Source: Crotophaga sulcirostris | Lineage: Eukaryota; Chordata; Aves; Cuculiformes; Crotophagidae | DNA length: 64,000 nucleotides | Direction of reading: 5' to 3' | Assembly (NCBI GenBank): GCA_013397455.1 | Contig: VYZB01000144.1 | Coordinates: forward strand, 798,780 to 862,779 | Shown here: one piece after another, positions 61,245-64,000 of the stretch | Numbering within the stretch: the stretch's first letter is position 1 | Layout: each line of letters begins with the position of its first letter | Notes under the pieces: generated by a model | The model's database searches: none | Told to the model about the DNA's origin: nothing | What the model saw: only the letters and a program-made list of their open reading frames with translations | Position numbers and translations under genes: made by a program

Positions 61245-64000
61245 CTTGAATAAACCAAAAAAACACAGTAAGCAAAATAATCTGAGAAAACTGAACAGAA
61301 TCATCACAGTCATTATGCACTGAAGAAAACTGCATTCAACTCTACGCTTTATTATAGACGGTATGATCTGTAACTGCAGTTACCTCTCATGCAATAATCA
61401 TTTTCTGTTAAGTAGCCTCCTATCCAGAATCTCGTTAAAGGGCTGCTGAATGTACTTGCCAATATAAATATATATAAATATAAATAACGTAACTGTCAAA
61501 TTTCAGGAATACTAATACATCAATAGAATATGCACTTAACATTACAGCAATTGATCAGACTTCTCTCTAGGGCTAGGAAGGCCAAAGCGTGGACATACAG
61601 GGTCTAGTGATTTTCCATGAACTGTCTTCCCCTCGCAAGAAAAAACAACAAAGGAACAAAAGGAAAAAGCCAATTAAGCCAAAAAGATACCAGCACATAC
61701 AAAAAGCATCTTGAAATCCTGCAGATTGTTGAAGGTTAGATTGCCTCATGTAGATGATCCTAAGCAATTCAAATGCATTTCCTCCAATTTTTTTATTTCT
61801 TAATCTGTTCCTGTTTCATTACTCTTCTACTCCTACGAGAAGTGTCCTAGTAATATTTGCAAAACAATAAACCACCTTTGTGGAATGGACACGAGGTTCA
61901 TTCCATAGACTTATGGTTAACATTGTAATTAATGTTGCGTAAAATCCAGATGAAGAACTCCATGCTGTAAGGACTTAAACCCAAGTTCCACTTGACTTAG
62001 AGATCAGGTATTGCAGGTCTTGTCAATACTTAAATTACATGCTATACAACATAGCATTATATTATACAACATGAAATCACTGGTATTATACAATACAAAA
62101 TCAAGTTTTCCTTGGAAGAAGAAAAAGGAGTGGATGAAAGGAGAGTCTATCCTACCAGTTTAGATTTCTTCCTATTCCCTTCTACTGTACTGTGTGCGCA
62201 CTAGATCATCCTTATAAACTTCCCTGTCAACTTTCAGTGAAATAACTGAACTCCTAAAGCAGCAAGGACATACTGTAAGCAGTACTATCCAGATCAGCTT
62301 ACATAAAGGAATGTAGTAATAACCAAAGATTTTGTCCAGTCAGGCACATTACACCAAATTTCATCAGATCTTAAAGCAACAGTAGGTATAGCACAAAACA
62401 TAAATACAGGAACTTGTGTGCCATCACCTGAAGGCAACTACATAGAAAAGGGGAAGCTGGTTAAAAATAAACTAAAAGAAGAAACTGAAAGTGTAAAGTG
62501 TTTATTTGCAGTGCAAAATTACACACCATATTAGGGAATCATGAGAAGTGACAAGACACCAAAGAGATGCTGAAAGGACAAAAAAATCCCATTTGACTCA
62601 GCAACTGATTAAAGGTGGCAATTAACACAAAGAAATTTTTTTTTTTAAAAAAATGTTCTCTCAAGGAAAACAGAGAAGTCAAACAAGTTAAAACATAACC
62701 ATAAAGGTGGCAAGCCAAAGCAAGAAACAATAATCTGTTAAAACTGAAAGCCAGAAGCTTTTCAAACACATCAAAAAGGAAGATAGGTAACTAAGAAATA
62801 TCAGGCCACTCAAGCTGGGGGGGGAAGACGAAAGTCTGACTGACTACCATCCCAGAAACAATGCCAGACTTCAATAACTTCTCATAAATAATGGTCTCCA
62901 AATATGAAGGAGCCTAGCCAAAGAGGAATAAGTAAACTGACTCGACCCACACTTAAGATATAGAATAAATTCCAAACAAAAGCAGGGATCATCTCAGACT
63001 CAGCCAAACCATAAGGGGAAAATACAGCACGCATCCTTTTATAGTTGTATTTGGGTTAGACTTACAGCGCTATAGGTACAGGCAAATTCCCACTACAATT
63101 AAGCCTCTGCATGAATATCCACTGTCAACACACACACAAAATAGGACTGAGAAGAGCAAGAGCAGATGCTTTTATCCATCTCCTGGCAATTTTTCAGTTT
63201 TTAGACTTCCGAAAAAAAAGCAAAATGAACTGAAACAGTGTGTTTATATATACAGATAGACTTTCAGAATTACAAAGGTCAGAAGAGGAGGAAGAAACAA
63301 CTTTTGCTCACAGTAAAGCTTCGTCATGGGATCAACCAAGGACAGATAAATTAGAGTTCAAGGGGCTCTTAAATTCAGAAAATAAAAGACAAGCTGCATA
63401 GGGCTAAGAGTTTGACTCAAAAGGACCTTGACTTTGGCTCAGAAAGTTAAAGAAACTGAAGGTGGGGAACAAAGTTCACTGTCGGTGTTAACGCTTGTGA
63501 ATTTCTCAATTTTAGAATACAGACTGGCATACTAGAGTTCACTGTAAAGTCTCCAACTCATAGGAGTTTCTACAGAACCTATTATGAAAAGCCCAAGGCC
63601 TTCTTGCAAACTGTCTGTTATATGCAGCAGTTGCTATATCCTGACTTCTCACACCAAACATCTCTCTCTGTCTAACACTTGTGCAGTCATACTACAAAAA
63701 TAAATTATCAACTTTCTCATTTTCTACATAGCAATCCACTACACATACAAATTTCTGAACACAAACCAGAATGTGACTGCTGTAATATTACATAAAGTGA
63801 AAGAAAATAGCACTGGCAATATTGTGACATTCTGAATCTACACTTCAACAAAAACATTTTCAAAATGTTTTCAATTGTTAATAAGCAGAACTGTGAACTA
63901 ATCTAGAAAATATTCCACATGCTGCTCAAAAAAAACCCTTTAAATTGGATATAAACTTTATAGGGTGCTGAAAAGGATAGCAAATTTGGTATTTTAAAAT
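61245..64000 (-). other. Part of an LPCAT1 intron, running off the right edge
   Basis: I looked for the preceding LPCAT1 exon (region of human EIEFLPVYSPSEEEKRNPAL) on the minus strand and did not find it here. There is A/T-rich DNA at about 61458-61490 and no recognised repeat. Confidence 0.6.

Noticed and set aside
61573..61767. 64-codon minus frame upstream of the LPCAT1 exon, considered as the preceding exon
   Set aside because: It does not resemble the LPCAT1 region that should come next, and a better candidate is not present before 64000.

Overview
This window is a piece of a bird genome. It is intron-rich, with vertebrate-type splice sites. It carries many CR1 LINE fragments and one long terminal repeat of the ERVL-like type that is abundant in Neoaves. 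Two protein-coding genes can be read exon by exon, both on the minus strand. No operon, CRISPR array, tRNA, rRNA or prokaryotic feature is present.

Layout, left to right. 1-453: part of a CR1 reverse transcriptase frame, running off the left edge. 454-8352: intergenic DNA with a probable solo LTR (1293-1855) and the probable 3' UTR of CLPTM1L. 8353-35070: CLPTM1L, minus strand, 17 exons that join in one frame to a 542-residue protein. Only the first base of its start codon is hidden, in a 219-N gap. Intron 1 holds an interrupted CR1 and about 500 bases of purine-only-like tandem repeat. 34770-35540: the GC-rich, CpG-island-like CLPTM1L promoter and exon 1. 35540-37450: four CR1 fragments in alternating orientation. 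37451-47887: intergenic DNA, presumably including the LPCAT1 3' UTR. 47888-61244: the last five coding exons of LPCAT1, minus strand. Its acyltransferase-coding exons lie beyond the right edge.

The arrangement matches the TERT-CLPTM1L-SLC6A3-LPCAT1 neighbourhood of human 5p15.33, with one difference. SLC6A3 (the dopamine transporter DAT), which in mammals sits between CLPTM1L and LPCAT1, is not visible in the 12.8 kb that separates the two genes here. This agrees with the reported loss of DAT in birds and other sauropsids, and it is the most biologically interesting point in the window. TERT would be expected beyond the left edge and no part of it is seen.

Both genes encode endoplasmic-reticulum membrane proteins of lipid metabolism: CLPTM1L is a multipass protein implicated in lipid scrambling for GPI-anchor synthesis, and LPCAT1 makes phosphatidylcholine from lysophosphatidylcholine. 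Nothing in the sequence suggests that they are co-regulated beyond being neighbours. I found no sign of a novel genetic system; the findings are locus-level oddities.
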